A DNA stretch of 64,000 bases from Seonamhaeicola sp. (GTDB taxonomy: Bacteria > Bacteroidota > Bacteroidia > Flavobacteriales > Flavobacteriaceae). Both the position numbers and the translations under genes were made by a program. Position 1 is the first letter of the stretch. Each line of letters opens with the position of its first letter. This document shows positions 31,601-41,059 of this stretch, piece by piece. The notes under the pieces are model-generated. The model did not search any database. It had not been told where the DNA came from and saw nothing but the letters and a program-made list of their open reading frames with translations. The stretch spans positions 213,867 through 277,866 of the forward strand of contig NZ_JANQJQ010000016.1 of assembly GCF_028281565.1 (NCBI RefSeq). Direction: 5' to 3'.

Positions 31601-33055
31601 ATGCTTAACAAAATAGTTAATTTTATCACCATAGGTTTCTTGCTTATAGGGCTTATGTCATGTAGTTCAAAAACTTCGACAAAAAAACCTTTAGTACTAA
31701 ACTCTGCAGAGAAAAGCGAACGATTACCAAATATCATTTACATAATGGCAGATGATTTAGGTTATGGCGATTTAGGGGTGTATGGACAAGAAAAAATAAA
31801 AACGCCAAACCTCGATAAAATGTCATCAGAAGGTATGTTGTTTACACAGCATTATTCAGGCTCTACTGTATGCATGCCATCAAGAGCATCACTTTTAACA
31901 GGCAAACACATGGGGCATTCTACTGTACGAGGTAACCCTAGGTGGACGTCTACCGGTAAGCCCGTGGATATTAAAGATGAAGATATTACTGTTGCGGAAG
32001 AACTAAAGAGAGTAGGCTATAAAACTGGTATTATTGGTAAATGGGGACTCGCAGAAGGAGATGAAACAGGCATGCCATTAAAACAGGGTTTCGATTATTT
32101 CTACGGCTATAGAAGACATGGGCCAGCACATCATTACTATCCAAAGGAATTATGGGAAAACAATGAATCATTTGATACTGGTAATAATACCAAAGAAAAA
32201 CGAGGCACTTACTCACATGATACATTTGCTGAAAAGGCAAAACAGTTCGTGACAGAAAACAAGGAAAATCCATTCTTTTTGTATTTAGCATTTACAATTC
32301 CGCATTATGAATTGACCGTGCCAGAGGAATCAAAAATGCCGTATCAGACGTTAAACTGGGAAGAACGGGACTTAACAAAAAAAAGAAGTAATTACTATCA
32401 CGATAAGGATGGGCATGTGTCTTATGCAGGTATGATTTCTAGGATGGATAGGGATATTGGAGACCTCTTAAAATTGTTGGATCAACTTAATTTGTCAGAT
32501 AATACATTAATTGTTTTCACAAGCGACAATGGGCATGAATTCGATAAAGATTTTTTTAATAGTAACGGTGCTCTTAAAGGTAAAAAGAGAGACCTTTATG
32601 AAGGAGGCATTCGAATTCCTTTTATAGTTAAATGGCCCAATAAAGTTAAACCTAACACAAAAACAGATCATATTTCCGCATTTTGGGATTTTTTGCCAAC
32701 AGTTTGTGATATTGTAAATATTGAACCAACGGATAAATCTATTGATGGAATTTCTTATTTGCCAACGCTTATTGGAGAAACCCAGAAACAACATGATTAC
32801 CTTTATTGGGAATTTAATGAAAGTAAAGGCCCTGTTCAAGCTATCAGGAAGGATAATTGGAAAGCTGTTAAGTATCTCGATAAAGATTTAGAATTGTACG
32901 ATTTATCGATTGATTTAGGCGAAGAGAATAACCTGGCAAAAGAGAATCCTGAAATGGTTAAGGAAATGGAAAACCTCTTGATAGAGGCAAGAACGGAGGA
33001 TGCAAATTTTCCATTGGATTACCATGAAAGAGTTAAAAACAAAATGGCAAAATAA
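31601..33055 (+). CDS. S1-family sulfatase, lipoprotein (sulfatase 3)
   Basis: A 484-residue lipoprotein sulfatase. I take the ATG at 31601 (MLNKIVNFITIGFLLIGLMS, lipobox Cys21); an earlier in-frame ATG at 31559 lies inside the palindrome and would spoil the signal peptide. PNIIYIMADDLGYGDLG gives the metal-binding aspartates, CMPSRASLL (Cys91) the formylglycine site, VFTSDNGHEFD further ligands. GKWHLG is GKWGLAEG, so the usual histidine is a glycine. It has no type IX sorting domain and therefore stays on a membrane. It is the first of six consecutive sulfatase genes; the next begins 10 bases after its stop. Confidence 0.92.
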   Translation: MLNKIVNFITIGFLLIGLMSCSSKTSTKKPLVLNSAEKSERLPNIIYIMADDLGYGDLGVYGQEKIKTPNLDKMSSEGMLFTQHYSGSTVCMPSRASLLTGKHMGHSTVRGNPRWTSTGKPVDIKDEDITVAEELKRVGYKTGIIGKWGLAEGDETGMPLKQGFDYFYGYRRHGPAHHYYPKELWENNESFDTGNNTKEKRGTYSHDTFAEKAKQFVTENKENPFFLYLAFTIPHYELTVPEESKMPYQTLNWEERDLTKKRSNYYHDKDGHVSYAGMISRMDRDIGDLLKLLDQLNLSDNTLIVFTSDNGHEFDKDFFNSNGALKGKKRDLYEGGIRIPFIVKWPNKVKPNTKTDHISAFWDFLPTVCDIVNIEPTDKSIDGISYLPTLIGETQKQHDYLYWEFNESKGPVQAIRKDNWKAVKYLDKDLELYDLSIDLGEENNLAKENPEMVKEMENLLIEARTEDANFPLDYHERVKNKMAK

Positions 33056-33065
33056 GAATAAAAAC

Positions 33066-34520
33066 ATGAAAAATTATGTGCTAATAATATGGATTTTGTT
33101 TTTAACAAATTGTGGGTCGCAAGAAAAAGAAGTTGCAGAAGAAAAGTTAAACGATTATAATATTTTATGGATTGTAGCAGACGATTTAGGTATAGATTTA
33201 GGTTGTTATGGTAATAAATTAATACGTACCCCAAATTTAGATAAGTTTGCTTCAGAGTCTGTGAGATATGAGAATTTGCATACTACTACAGCAGTTTGCT
33301 CACCAAGTAGATCAGGACTTATCACTGGTATGTACCCTGTAACTATTGGGGTACATCAACACCGAACCCGTTTTAAAAGGAAATTACCAGATAGTATAAA
33401 ACCTATAACAGAATACTTTAAAGAAGCTGGTTATTTTGTGACAAATGGAAGAGGAAATAAAAATGATAAAGGTGGTAAAACAGATTATAATTTTGATACT
33501 AAAGGAATAAAAATGTATCAAGCAGGTCATTGGAGCAAACGAGCAGAAGGACAAAAATTCTTCTCGCAAGCACAAATATTTTTCCCTCACAGACCCTTTC
33601 ATGAAGATTCTTTGCACCCTGTAAATCCTGACCTGGTAACATTACCACCCTATTATCCTAACCACCCTCTAGCAAAGAAAGATTGGGCTTTGTATTTAGA
33701 AACTGTTCAGCATGTTGACGAAAGTTTTGGGAAGATAATAAAACAGTTAGAAGAAGAAGATTTATTAGATAAGACAATTATTTTCTTTTTTGGAGATCAG
33801 GGGAGACCACATTTGCGTGCAAAACAGTTTATGTACGACTCAGGTACTAATACCCCATTAATGATTAGGTATCCAGATGGTTATGGAGCAGGTACCGTTT
33901 CAGAAGAATTGGTAAGCAATATAGATATTCCAGCGGCAACTTTAGCTTTGGCGGGCATAGAGAAACCAAGCTATATGCAGGGACAGGATTTTTTATCAGA
34001 GGATATAGAAAGAAAATATACCTATAGTATGCGTGACAGACGTGACGAAACTGTAGACAGAATACGTTCAGTGCGTTCCAGCAAGTTTAAGTATATAAAG
34101 AATTATTATACAGACAGACCTTATACACAGTTTAATGCTTATAAAGAAATGCGTTATCCAATGCTGCCTTTAATGAGTCAAATGCTCAAAGAGGGTAAAC
34201 TAAATGATGTTCAAAAACGCTTTATGAGCAACTATAGACCCGCCGAAGAATTATATGATCTGGAAAACGATCCTTTTGAAACTATAAATCTAACAGAGAA
34301 TGAAGTTTATAAAGAGGAATTGGAAAAAATGAGAAGTGTTCTAAGTGAATGGATATCAAAGAATGATTTAGGTGAGTATCCCGAACCACAGGAAGAAATC
34401 GATGCTGCATCAAAAGAGGCCGCAAGAAGGTATCGTAAAACCTCTAAAGAACGGGGGTTAGAAAATGCAACACATAAACAATGGGTGGAGTATTGGGAAG
34501 AAAGGTATAACATAAAATAG
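33066..34520 (+). CDS. S1-family sulfatase resembling N-sulfoglucosamine sulfohydrolases, lipoprotein (sulfatase 4)
   Basis: A 484-residue lipoprotein (start ATG 33066, MKNYVLIIWILFLTNCGSQ, Cys16). The frame opens upstream inside the previous gene, but that part is not a signal peptide. YNILWIVADDLGIDLGCYGN and CSPSRSGLI (Cys78) define the active site. It lacks GKWHLG, and the SDNG motif is FGDQGRPHLRAKQ, a pattern closer to heparan-type N-sulfatases than to the neighbouring arylsulfatase-like enzymes. It may therefore remove a differently placed sulfate. The C-terminal EWISKNDLGEYPEPQEEI region is family-typical. It is the second gene of the cassette and is followed by a weak hairpin. Confidence 0.9.
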   Translation: MKNYVLIIWILFLTNCGSQEKEVAEEKLNDYNILWIVADDLGIDLGCYGNKLIRTPNLDKFASESVRYENLHTTTAVCSPSRSGLITGMYPVTIGVHQHRTRFKRKLPDSIKPITEYFKEAGYFVTNGRGNKNDKGGKTDYNFDTKGIKMYQAGHWSKRAEGQKFFSQAQIFFPHRPFHEDSLHPVNPDLVTLPPYYPNHPLAKKDWALYLETVQHVDESFGKIIKQLEEEDLLDKTIIFFFGDQGRPHLRAKQFMYDSGTNTPLMIRYPDGYGAGTVSEELVSNIDIPAATLALAGIEKPSYMQGQDFLSEDIERKYTYSMRDRRDETVDRIRSVRSSKFKYIKNYYTDRPYTQFNAYKEMRYPMLPLMSQMLKEGKLNDVQKRFMSNYRPAEELYDLENDPFETINLTENEVYKEELEKMRSVLSEWISKNDLGEYPEPQEEIDAASKEAARRYRKTSKERGLENATHKQWVEYWEERYNIK

Positions 34521-34545
34521 AAATAGTCTTTTAATAACTATTTCT
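34519..34545 (+). repeat. Inverted repeat after sulfatase 4
   Basis: AGAAATAGT pairs with ACTATTTCT around a 9-base loop, beginning at the stop codon. It is AT-rich and without a T-run, so it is a weak or partial transcription stop at best. Confidence 0.4.
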
Positions 34546-34636
34546 TATCAATCCATTATATACATATACTGCTCAATTATTCTACTATTTTATGATTCCG
34601 GAGTTTATGATCAAATACTTAACGATTAAATATAGA

Positions 34637-36163
34637 ATGGTAAGATTAAGTCATTTATTTATAACAATTACTTGCTGTTTTGTAATAATTTCCTGTGCCG
34701 GAAAAAAACAAGCTGAACCAAATAACCCGAACGTCCTATTCATTATAGCCGATGACTTGGGGTATACAGACATTGAAGCTTACGGAAGTAGTTTTTACGA
34801 TACACCAAACATTAATTCAGTAATTGACAATAGTGTAAAATTTAATAGTGGTTATGCCAATAGTCCTGTTTGTTCACCATCCAGAGCCAGTTTTCAAACA
34901 GGAAAATACCCAGTAAAAACAGGAGTTACCGATTGGATAAAAGGGCGAAAAGCCTTTCAGGGTACTACAGTAACTGATAGGTGGATAGTACCGGATACAG
35001 ATTACGAGCTTAAACTTGAAGAAACTACTATAGCAGAAGTGTTAAGGAAAAACAATTATGTAACAGCTTTTATAGGAAAGTGGCATTTAGGAGAAGAAGA
35101 AAAATACTTTCCAGAATACCAAGGCTATGATATTAATATAGCTGGTTGGAAAATGGGAAGACCAAATACGGGTAAGGGCAAAAAAGGATACTTTTCACCT
35201 TACGGAAACCCGCGATTAAAAGATGGTCCAATCGGTGAATATCTTCCGGATAGACTCACAGAGGAAGCTATTAAAATTTTAAAGGATAATATAGGCAAAC
35301 CTACATTTATATGTTTATCCTATTACTTGGTTCACGGTCCATTTCAAGCAAAAAAAAACGAAATTGAAATTTATAACAAAAAACGAATTCATAAAGGTAT
35401 TAATAAAGAAGAAGAGTTTTTAGAAAATCAATCATGGATGCAATTCGCCACAGGAAACAATCCGAAAAAATATAAAGAACGTATTAAACAAGGGCATCCA
35501 ATCTATGCGGCTATGGTAAAATCGTTAGATGATAACATAGGAAAACTTGTTAACTACTTAAAAACATCAGGACAGTATGATAATACCTTAATTATTTTTG
35601 TATCCGATAATGGAGGCCTGTCAACAAAAGAGGGCTCGCCAACGTCAAACCTGCCTTTAGCTAAAGGAAAAGGATGGATGCATGAAGGTGGTATTCGTGT
35701 GCCGTTTTTTATTAAACCACCAAGGTTTAAAAGCTCCAAAATTTCAGACATTCCTGTTACTGGTATAGATATATTTCCAACCATTTTGAGTTATACAGAT
35801 AATCATTCTATTGTAAAAGACATTGATGGTGTAGACCTTAAACCTCTTATTGAAGCAAATAAACCCTTAAAAAAACGCCCCATTTATTGGCATTATCCGC
35901 ATTATGGTAACCAAGGTGCTAATCCATCTAGTGCAGTTCGTTTTGGGGATTATAAACTAATTCAGGATTTAGAAACAGGTGGTTATGAACTTTATAATTT
36001 AAAAGAAGATATTGGAGAAACTACGAATCTGTTTAATTCTAAAACAGATATAGCTGAAAAACTAAAAAAAATGCTTACAGCATGGGTGTCTGAGAATTAT
36101 AATAGGCCCTTAATTGAAAATCCGGAGTGGAATAAAAAAGATAGTATTATAAATTATAATTAA
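34637..36163 (+). CDS. S1-family sulfatase, lipoprotein (sulfatase 5)
   Basis: A 508-residue lipoprotein sulfatase. In-frame ATGs occur at 34592, 34607 and 34637; the last gives the best signal peptide (MVRLSHLFITITCCFVIISC, Cys20). PNVLFIIADDLGYTDIEAYG, CSPSRASFQ (Cys79, formylglycine site), FIGKWHLGEE and FVSDNGGLST are all present, so every catalytic motif is intact. The insert DWIKGRKAFQGTT after the active site is shared in position with sulfatases 1 and 6. Its stop codon overlaps the start of sulfatase 6 by one base (TAATG), so the pair is translationally coupled. Confidence 0.92.
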   Translation: MVRLSHLFITITCCFVIISCAGKKQAEPNNPNVLFIIADDLGYTDIEAYGSSFYDTPNINSVIDNSVKFNSGYANSPVCSPSRASFQTGKYPVKTGVTDWIKGRKAFQGTTVTDRWIVPDTDYELKLEETTIAEVLRKNNYVTAFIGKWHLGEEEKYFPEYQGYDINIAGWKMGRPNTGKGKKGYFSPYGNPRLKDGPIGEYLPDRLTEEAIKILKDNIGKPTFICLSYYLVHGPFQAKKNEIEIYNKKRIHKGINKEEEFLENQSWMQFATGNNPKKYKERIKQGHPIYAAMVKSLDDNIGKLVNYLKTSGQYDNTLIIFVSDNGGLSTKEGSPTSNLPLAKGKGWMHEGGIRVPFFIKPPRFKSSKISDIPVTGIDIFPTILSYTDNHSIVKDIDGVDLKPLIEANKPLKKRPIYWHYPHYGNQGANPSSAVRFGDYKLIQDLETGGYELYNLKEDIGETTNLFNSKTDIAEKLKKMLTAWVSENYNRPLIENPEWNKKDSIINYN

Positions 36164-37593
36164 TGAAGTATTTATGTGTTATAGCGTTATGTTTGGTTTT
36201 AGGATCATGTAATGCTCAAAAGTCAGAAAGCAACCCTGCTAAGCCAAACATCATATACATTAATGTGGATGATTTAGGTTGGATGGATACAGAAACCTAT
36301 GGTAGTACATTTTACGAAACTCCCAACATAACAAAATTATCTGAAACAGGGATGCTATTTACAAGAGGATATGCATCTGCTGCAAATTGTGCGCCAAGTA
36401 GAGCTTGTTTTATTAGCGGACAAAATACACCAAGGCATGGCATTTATACGGTAAACAACTCAGATAGAGGTAATGCGAAAACCAGAAAAATAATTCCTGT
36501 TAAAAACACCGAAGATTTAGCAGATGCTAATGTAACCATATCAGAAATGCTTCAAAAAGCTGGTTATAGAACAGGAATATTTGGAAAATGGCATTTAGGA
36601 AAAGATGCCAGAACACAAGGTTTCGATGTTAATATTGGTGGCGACCATAGAGGAAACCCAGGAAAGAACGGATATTTTAGCCCTTATAATATCAAAAATA
36701 TAAATGATAATAATCCTGGAGAAAATCTAACAGATAGATTAACACAAGAAGCTATTAAGTTTATAATTGAAAATAAAAACGATCCATTTTTTGTTTATCT
36801 ACCTTATTATGCAGTACATACACCATTAGCAACGACTTCAGAATTAGAAAAAAAATATAATGAAAAAGGAGGCGATAAACATCAAAATAAAGCCGTTTAC
36901 GCAGGTATGATTGAAACGGTTGATAAAAATGTAGGGTTAATCCTCGATGCTCTTAAAGCCTTAAGTTTAAAGAATACGGTAATTGTATTTACTTCTGATA
37001 ATGGAGGTATTAGAGATATATCATCACAACACCCCTTACGGGCAGGAAAAGGGTCTTATTATGAAGGCGGCATAAGAGTCCCATATATTATTTCTTGGGA
37101 AGGTGTCGTAAAACCTAAAACAGTTTCGGAAGTACCAATAACAAATCTTGACTTTTATCCAACATTTATGGACATAGCGAGTATTGAAATGCAAGATAAA
37201 ATACTAGATGGATCATCTATTTTACCGGTTTTAAAAGGAGAAACAATAGACGATAGAGATTTGTTTTTTCATTTCCCTATTTACTTACAAGCGTACGCCG
37301 GTAAACGAGATGATGCCCGCGACCCTTTGTTTAGGACTCGTCCAGGTTCCGTTATTATAGATGGCGATTGGAAACTACATCAGTATTTTGAAGACAACGA
37401 GATTGAACTGTACAATATTAAAAAAGATTTAGGTGAACGTCATGATTTAGCAAAAACGCACCCGGAAAAAGTTTCAGAATTGCTCAAGAAGTTAAATGAT
37501 TGGCGTACTGGTATTAATGCTCCGATACCAACTGAACCAAACCCGAAATACATCCCTGATTTTAAACCAAATAACTCCAATAAGAAACGCTAA
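36163..37593 (+). CDS. S1-family sulfatase, lipoprotein (sulfatase 6)
   Basis: A 476-residue lipoprotein sulfatase (MKYLCVIALCLVLGSCNAQ, Cys16). PNIIYINVDDLGWMDTETYG, CAPSRACFI (Cys76, formylglycine site), FGKWHLGKD and FTSDNGGIRD are intact. The segment GIYTVNNSDRGNAKTRK and the GDHRGNPGKNGYFSPY stretch resemble secreted sulfatase 1, suggesting the same subfamily but a different location: this one is membrane-anchored, sulfatase 1 is released by the type IX system. It overlaps sulfatase 5 by one base and is followed after one base by sulfatase 7. Confidence 0.93.
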   Translation: MKYLCVIALCLVLGSCNAQKSESNPAKPNIIYINVDDLGWMDTETYGSTFYETPNITKLSETGMLFTRGYASAANCAPSRACFISGQNTPRHGIYTVNNSDRGNAKTRKIIPVKNTEDLADANVTISEMLQKAGYRTGIFGKWHLGKDARTQGFDVNIGGDHRGNPGKNGYFSPYNIKNINDNNPGENLTDRLTQEAIKFIIENKNDPFFVYLPYYAVHTPLATTSELEKKYNEKGGDKHQNKAVYAGMIETVDKNVGLILDALKALSLKNTVIVFTSDNGGIRDISSQHPLRAGKGSYYEGGIRVPYIISWEGVVKPKTVSEVPITNLDFYPTFMDIASIEMQDKILDGSSILPVLKGETIDDRDLFFHFPIYLQAYAGKRDDARDPLFRTRPGSVIIDGDWKLHQYFEDNEIELYNIKKDLGERHDLAKTHPEKVSELLKKLNDWRTGINAPIPTEPNPKYIPDFKPNNSNKKR

Positions 37594-37594
37594 A

Positions 37595-39037
37595 ATGAAA
37601 AATTTTATATACATATTACTGTGTGCTTTTGCAAGCATAATATCTTGCAAAGAGACTTCTAGGCAATCAAAAGATATTGCTTCAAATCAGATTGAAAACA
37701 TCAATAGGCCTAACATTATTGTTATATTAATTGATGATGCCGGTTATGCAGACTTTGGTTTTATGGGATGTAAAGATTTAGAAACACCAAATATTGATAA
37801 ATTGGCACAAAGCGGTGCAGTACTTACCGATGCCCATGTAAGTGCTACGGTTTGCGCACCATCCAGAGCAGGGTTAATGACTGGTAAATATCAACAACGA
37901 TTTGGTTTTGAAGCTAACGGTACTGGAGATAGAAATGTTGGTGATATCGGGCTTTCTGATGATGTTACTACTATGGCAGATGTTTTTAAAGCAAATGGTT
38001 ATAAAACCATAGCATTAGGCAAATGGCATTTAGGGCAGCATGAATCAGACCACCCAAACAGCAGAGGTTTTGATGAGTTTTATGGTTTTGAAACTGGTAG
38101 TAGAACCTATTTCCCCATGAAATCCCCCAGCAAAGATAAAATGCTACAACACAATGGAGAGCGTGTAGAATTTGAAGGGTATTTGACAGATGTTTTAGGA
38201 GACCAATCGGTTAAGTATATCGAGGATAATAAAGACAATCCATTCTTTATGTATTTAGCTTACAATGCTGTACATACGCCAATGGAAGCTAAAGAAGAGC
38301 ATTTAGAAAAATACAAAGACCACCCAAGAAAAAGATTAGCAGCTATGACTTGGTCTTTAGATGAAAACGTTGGAAAACTTCAGCAAAAATTAAAAGCGCT
38401 TGGTATAGAAGAAAATACGCTAATTTACTTTTTAAGTGATAATGGAGGTGCAGCCAATAATAGTTCAAGTGGCGGGCCATTAAAAGGATGGAAAGGAAAT
38501 AAATTTGAAGGCGGACACCGTGTGCCGTTTATAGTAAGTTGGCCTGCTCAAATTAAAGGAGATCAAACATTTAAGGGGTTATCATCATCACTTGATATTT
38601 TCACTACCTCTATGGCAGCAGCAGGAATAGAGAAAGAGGAAGGTTTAATTTTAGATGGAGTTAATCTGTTGCCATATTTAAAAGGAGACAAAACAGGTGA
38701 TCCGCATGATAAGCTATTTTGGAGAAAATTGGAAGAAGCAGGAGCACGTATTGGAGATTATAAGATGGTAAGGTTAAAAGACTATGGGGCTACTTTGTAT
38801 AATTTGGAAGCAGACATAGGAGAACTTAATAACCTTGAGAAAACTAATATAGAAGAATTCACTTTATTAAAAAATGAACTGAAAATATGGGAGTCTCAAA
38901 TGACAGAACCGCTTTGGCTGGAAGGAAGAGATTGGATGGATGTTACATACCATATTCACAAGCGCTTAATGCAAAACAAAGAAATACTTTATTCTAATCC
39001 TGGTAGAATGAGACAAATATTAAAAAGTCAAAAATAA
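37595..39037 (+). CDS. S1-family sulfatase, lipoprotein (sulfatase 7)
   Basis: A 480-residue lipoprotein sulfatase. The start is the ATG at 37595 (MKNFIYILLCAFASIISCKE, Cys18); the open frame reaches back into sulfatase 6 but that part overlaps coding sequence. PNIIVILIDDAGYADFGFMG, CAPSRAGLM (Cys87, formylglycine site), LGKWHLGQH and FLSDNGGAANNSS are intact. The order and motifs are those of the arylsulfatase A-like group that cuts exo-sulfate from sugars. The short C-terminus ends IHKRLMQNKEILYSNPGRM. It is the fifth of the six tandem sulfatase genes. Confidence 0.93.
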   Translation: MKNFIYILLCAFASIISCKETSRQSKDIASNQIENINRPNIIVILIDDAGYADFGFMGCKDLETPNIDKLAQSGAVLTDAHVSATVCAPSRAGLMTGKYQQRFGFEANGTGDRNVGDIGLSDDVTTMADVFKANGYKTIALGKWHLGQHESDHPNSRGFDEFYGFETGSRTYFPMKSPSKDKMLQHNGERVEFEGYLTDVLGDQSVKYIEDNKDNPFFMYLAYNAVHTPMEAKEEHLEKYKDHPRKRLAAMTWSLDENVGKLQQKLKALGIEENTLIYFLSDNGGAANNSSSGGPLKGWKGNKFEGGHRVPFIVSWPAQIKGDQTFKGLSSSLDIFTTSMAAAGIEKEEGLILDGVNLLPYLKGDKTGDPHDKLFWRKLEEAGARIGDYKMVRLKDYGATLYNLEADIGELNNLEKTNIEEFTLLKNELKIWESQMTEPLWLEGRDWMDVTYHIHKRLMQNKEILYSNPGRMRQILKSQK

Positions 39038-39088
39038 GATTAATTACTTTTTCAAATTATTATCAAATAAATTCAATAAATATTAATC

Positions 39089-40636
39089 ATGCTTAAACAA
39101 TTTTTACTGGCTGTTGTAATTTTTTCATTGTTAGTTTCATGCAAAACCGAGATAAAAAAAGAAACCTCCCAACTTACTGAAAAGGACAAACAGAAACCTA
39201 ATATAGTTGTAATTTATGTTGACGACTTAGGTTATGGAGATATTGGCGTTAACGGAGCAATTGGGGCATCTACCCCCAATATAGATAAACTTGCCAATAA
39301 TGGTATTAATTTTACTGATGCCCATTGTTCTGCAGCCACCTGTACGCCATCTAGATATTCATTATTAACCGGAAGTTACGCCTTTAGAAATAATGCTCAG
39401 ATTTTGCAAGGGGATGCTCCATTACTAATTAATTCTGATGAAGCTACATTGCCAAAAATGTTACAAAAAAATGGCTATAAAACAGCTGTAGTTGGTAAAT
39501 GGCATTTGGGCTTAGGGGATGGAGAAGTGGACTGGAATAAGGAGGTAGCACCAGGACCCAGAGAAATTGGATTTGACTATAGTTTTTTGATACCAGCAAC
39601 AGGAGACCGAGTACCAGCAGTATATCTAGAAAATCAAAAAGTGATGAATCTTGACCCTAACGATCCTTTGAAAGTTAGTTATAAAGGAAAGATAGGGAAT
39701 CTGCCCACTGGATTTGAAAACCCAGATTTACTTAGACAGGTTCCTGATGGACAGCATAATAAAACAATTGTAAACGGTATAAGCAGAATAGGTTTTATGT
39801 CTGGAGGTAGAAGTGCCTGGTGGGTTGATGAAGAATTTCCTGATGTATTGGTAGGAAAAGCAAAAAAATTCATTAACGAGAATAGAGATACACCATTCTT
39901 TTTATACTTGGCCTACCATGATATTCATGTGCCTCGTTTACCAAATGAGAAATTCTTAGGAAAAAGTAGTATGGGGGTCCGAGGAGATGTTATTGAGCAG
40001 ATGGATTGGTGTACAGGTGAGGTCGTCAAGTATTTAGAAGAATTAGGTCTAGATAGAAACACATTAGTTTTGTTCTCAAGTGATAATGGGCCCGTTTTAA
40101 ATGATGGATACCAAGATGAGTCTGTTGAAAAACTAGGAAACCACAAACCAGCAGGCCCTTTTAGAGGAGGCAAATATAGTGCTTTAGAGGCGGGAACAAG
40201 AATGCCTACCATAGCATACTGGCCGGGAACAATAAGTAGCAAAACCTCAAATGCTTTATGGTCACAAGTAGATTTATATGCTTCAATTGCGGCACTCACT
40301 GGTCATGACTTAGATGATAGAGAAGCTCCGGACAGCTTTAATATGCTAGATGTCATTTTGGGGAAAACAGAATACGGGCGCAAAGAAATGTTAGAAGAAT
40401 CTTTTACCTTGAGCTTAAGGTTAGGAGAATGGAAATATATAGCTCCAACAAAGAGAAACCCAAAGTGGATAGATAATAAAGGGGTTGAATCGGGGTTCTC
40501 ATCTGAACCTCAGTTGTTTAACTTACGCGAAGATATAAGTGAAACTAAAAATGTAGCAAAGGATAATGAAACATTAGTAAAGGAGATTCAGGAACGAATC
40601 AAAATGATTAAAGAAAAAGGAAGCCGGTTATTATAG
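39089..40636 (+). CDS. S1-family sulfatase, arylsulfatase A-like lipoprotein (sulfatase 8)
   Basis: A 515-residue lipoprotein sulfatase (MLKQFLLAVVIFSLLVSCKT, Cys18). PNIVVIYVDDLGYGDIGVNG, CTPSRYSLL (Cys85, formylglycine site), VGKWHLGLGDGEVDWNKE and FSSDNGPVLNDGYQ are intact. The long insert REIGFDYSFLIPATGDRVP followed by VYLENQKV is typical of arylsulfatase A-like enzymes found next to galactan and carrageenan enzymes in marine Bacteroidota; that link is family knowledge, not proof of substrate. It lies 51 bases after sulfatase 7 and closes the cassette. No sulfatase-activating enzyme gene is in the window. Confidence 0.92.
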   Translation: MLKQFLLAVVIFSLLVSCKTEIKKETSQLTEKDKQKPNIVVIYVDDLGYGDIGVNGAIGASTPNIDKLANNGINFTDAHCSAATCTPSRYSLLTGSYAFRNNAQILQGDAPLLINSDEATLPKMLQKNGYKTAVVGKWHLGLGDGEVDWNKEVAPGPREIGFDYSFLIPATGDRVPAVYLENQKVMNLDPNDPLKVSYKGKIGNLPTGFENPDLLRQVPDGQHNKTIVNGISRIGFMSGGRSAWWVDEEFPDVLVGKAKKFINENRDTPFFLYLAYHDIHVPRLPNEKFLGKSSMGVRGDVIEQMDWCTGEVVKYLEELGLDRNTLVLFSSDNGPVLNDGYQDESVEKLGNHKPAGPFRGGKYSALEAGTRMPTIAYWPGTISSKTSNALWSQVDLYASIAALTGHDLDDREAPDSFNMLDVILGKTEYGRKEMLEESFTLSLRLGEWKYIAPTKRNPKWIDNKGVESGFSSEPQLFNLREDISETKNVAKDNETLVKEIQERIKMIKEKGSRLL

Positions 40637-40649
40637 AATTACAAGTAGG

Positions 40650-40905
40650 GTTAGGGTAGATGAGGTAAACTGTCGTTTCCAGATGAATAGGAACCTCGCT
40701 TGTTGAGGTTGTCATGAATGAGCATCTAGAAATTGCTGAATCCTCTATTGTAGATTTTCCATACAATATGAAATGAAATGCACTTTACGGTTATCTAGTA
40801 CTAAAAGATACTGATGAAAGTAAGGGTTACAACACCCTTAGAAAGGAGATTAACCGGATCATTACCAAAAATAAAGAAGTTTCTTTCATAATATATGTTT
40901 TTTAG
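40650..40905 (+). pseudogene. acs: Decayed C-terminal fragment of acetyl-CoA synthetase
   Basis: The plus strand reads VDEVN, then after a frame break IGTSLVEVVMNEHLEIAESS, IVDFPYNMK, a TGA stop at 40774, NALYGYLVLKDTDESKGYNT and LRKEINRIITKNKEV. This is the C-terminal region of acetyl-CoA synthetase (family form VDDVINVSGHRIGT, then HPLVAESAIVG, IKGNALYG, LRKEIN). The stop replaces the glycine codon of KGNALYG (GGA to TGA), and a second stop lies at the VSGHR position. The rest of the gene is absent. It marks a break point after the sulfatase cassette. Confidence 0.75.
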
Positions 40906-41059
40906 TTTATTTAAAAAAAACAAAAATACAGCAAGTAGTGTTTTACATGCTTTGTTTAAAGGGCATTAGAGAATGCTAAACTTAGAATATATGTTATGAA
41001 ATTTCAGAATCGATTTTGTTTTTTGGATTGATTTACATTAAATTAGCAGGAAGCGTCTA
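40906..41059. other. AT-rich spacer at the junction
   Basis: This stretch between the acs fragment and the truncated CPBP gene holds no recognisable gene, repeat or terminator. Confidence 0.5.

Noticed and set aside
39925..40299. 124-residue minus-strand frame inside sulfatase 8
   Set aside because: Antisense shadow of a gene with intact catalytic motifs.
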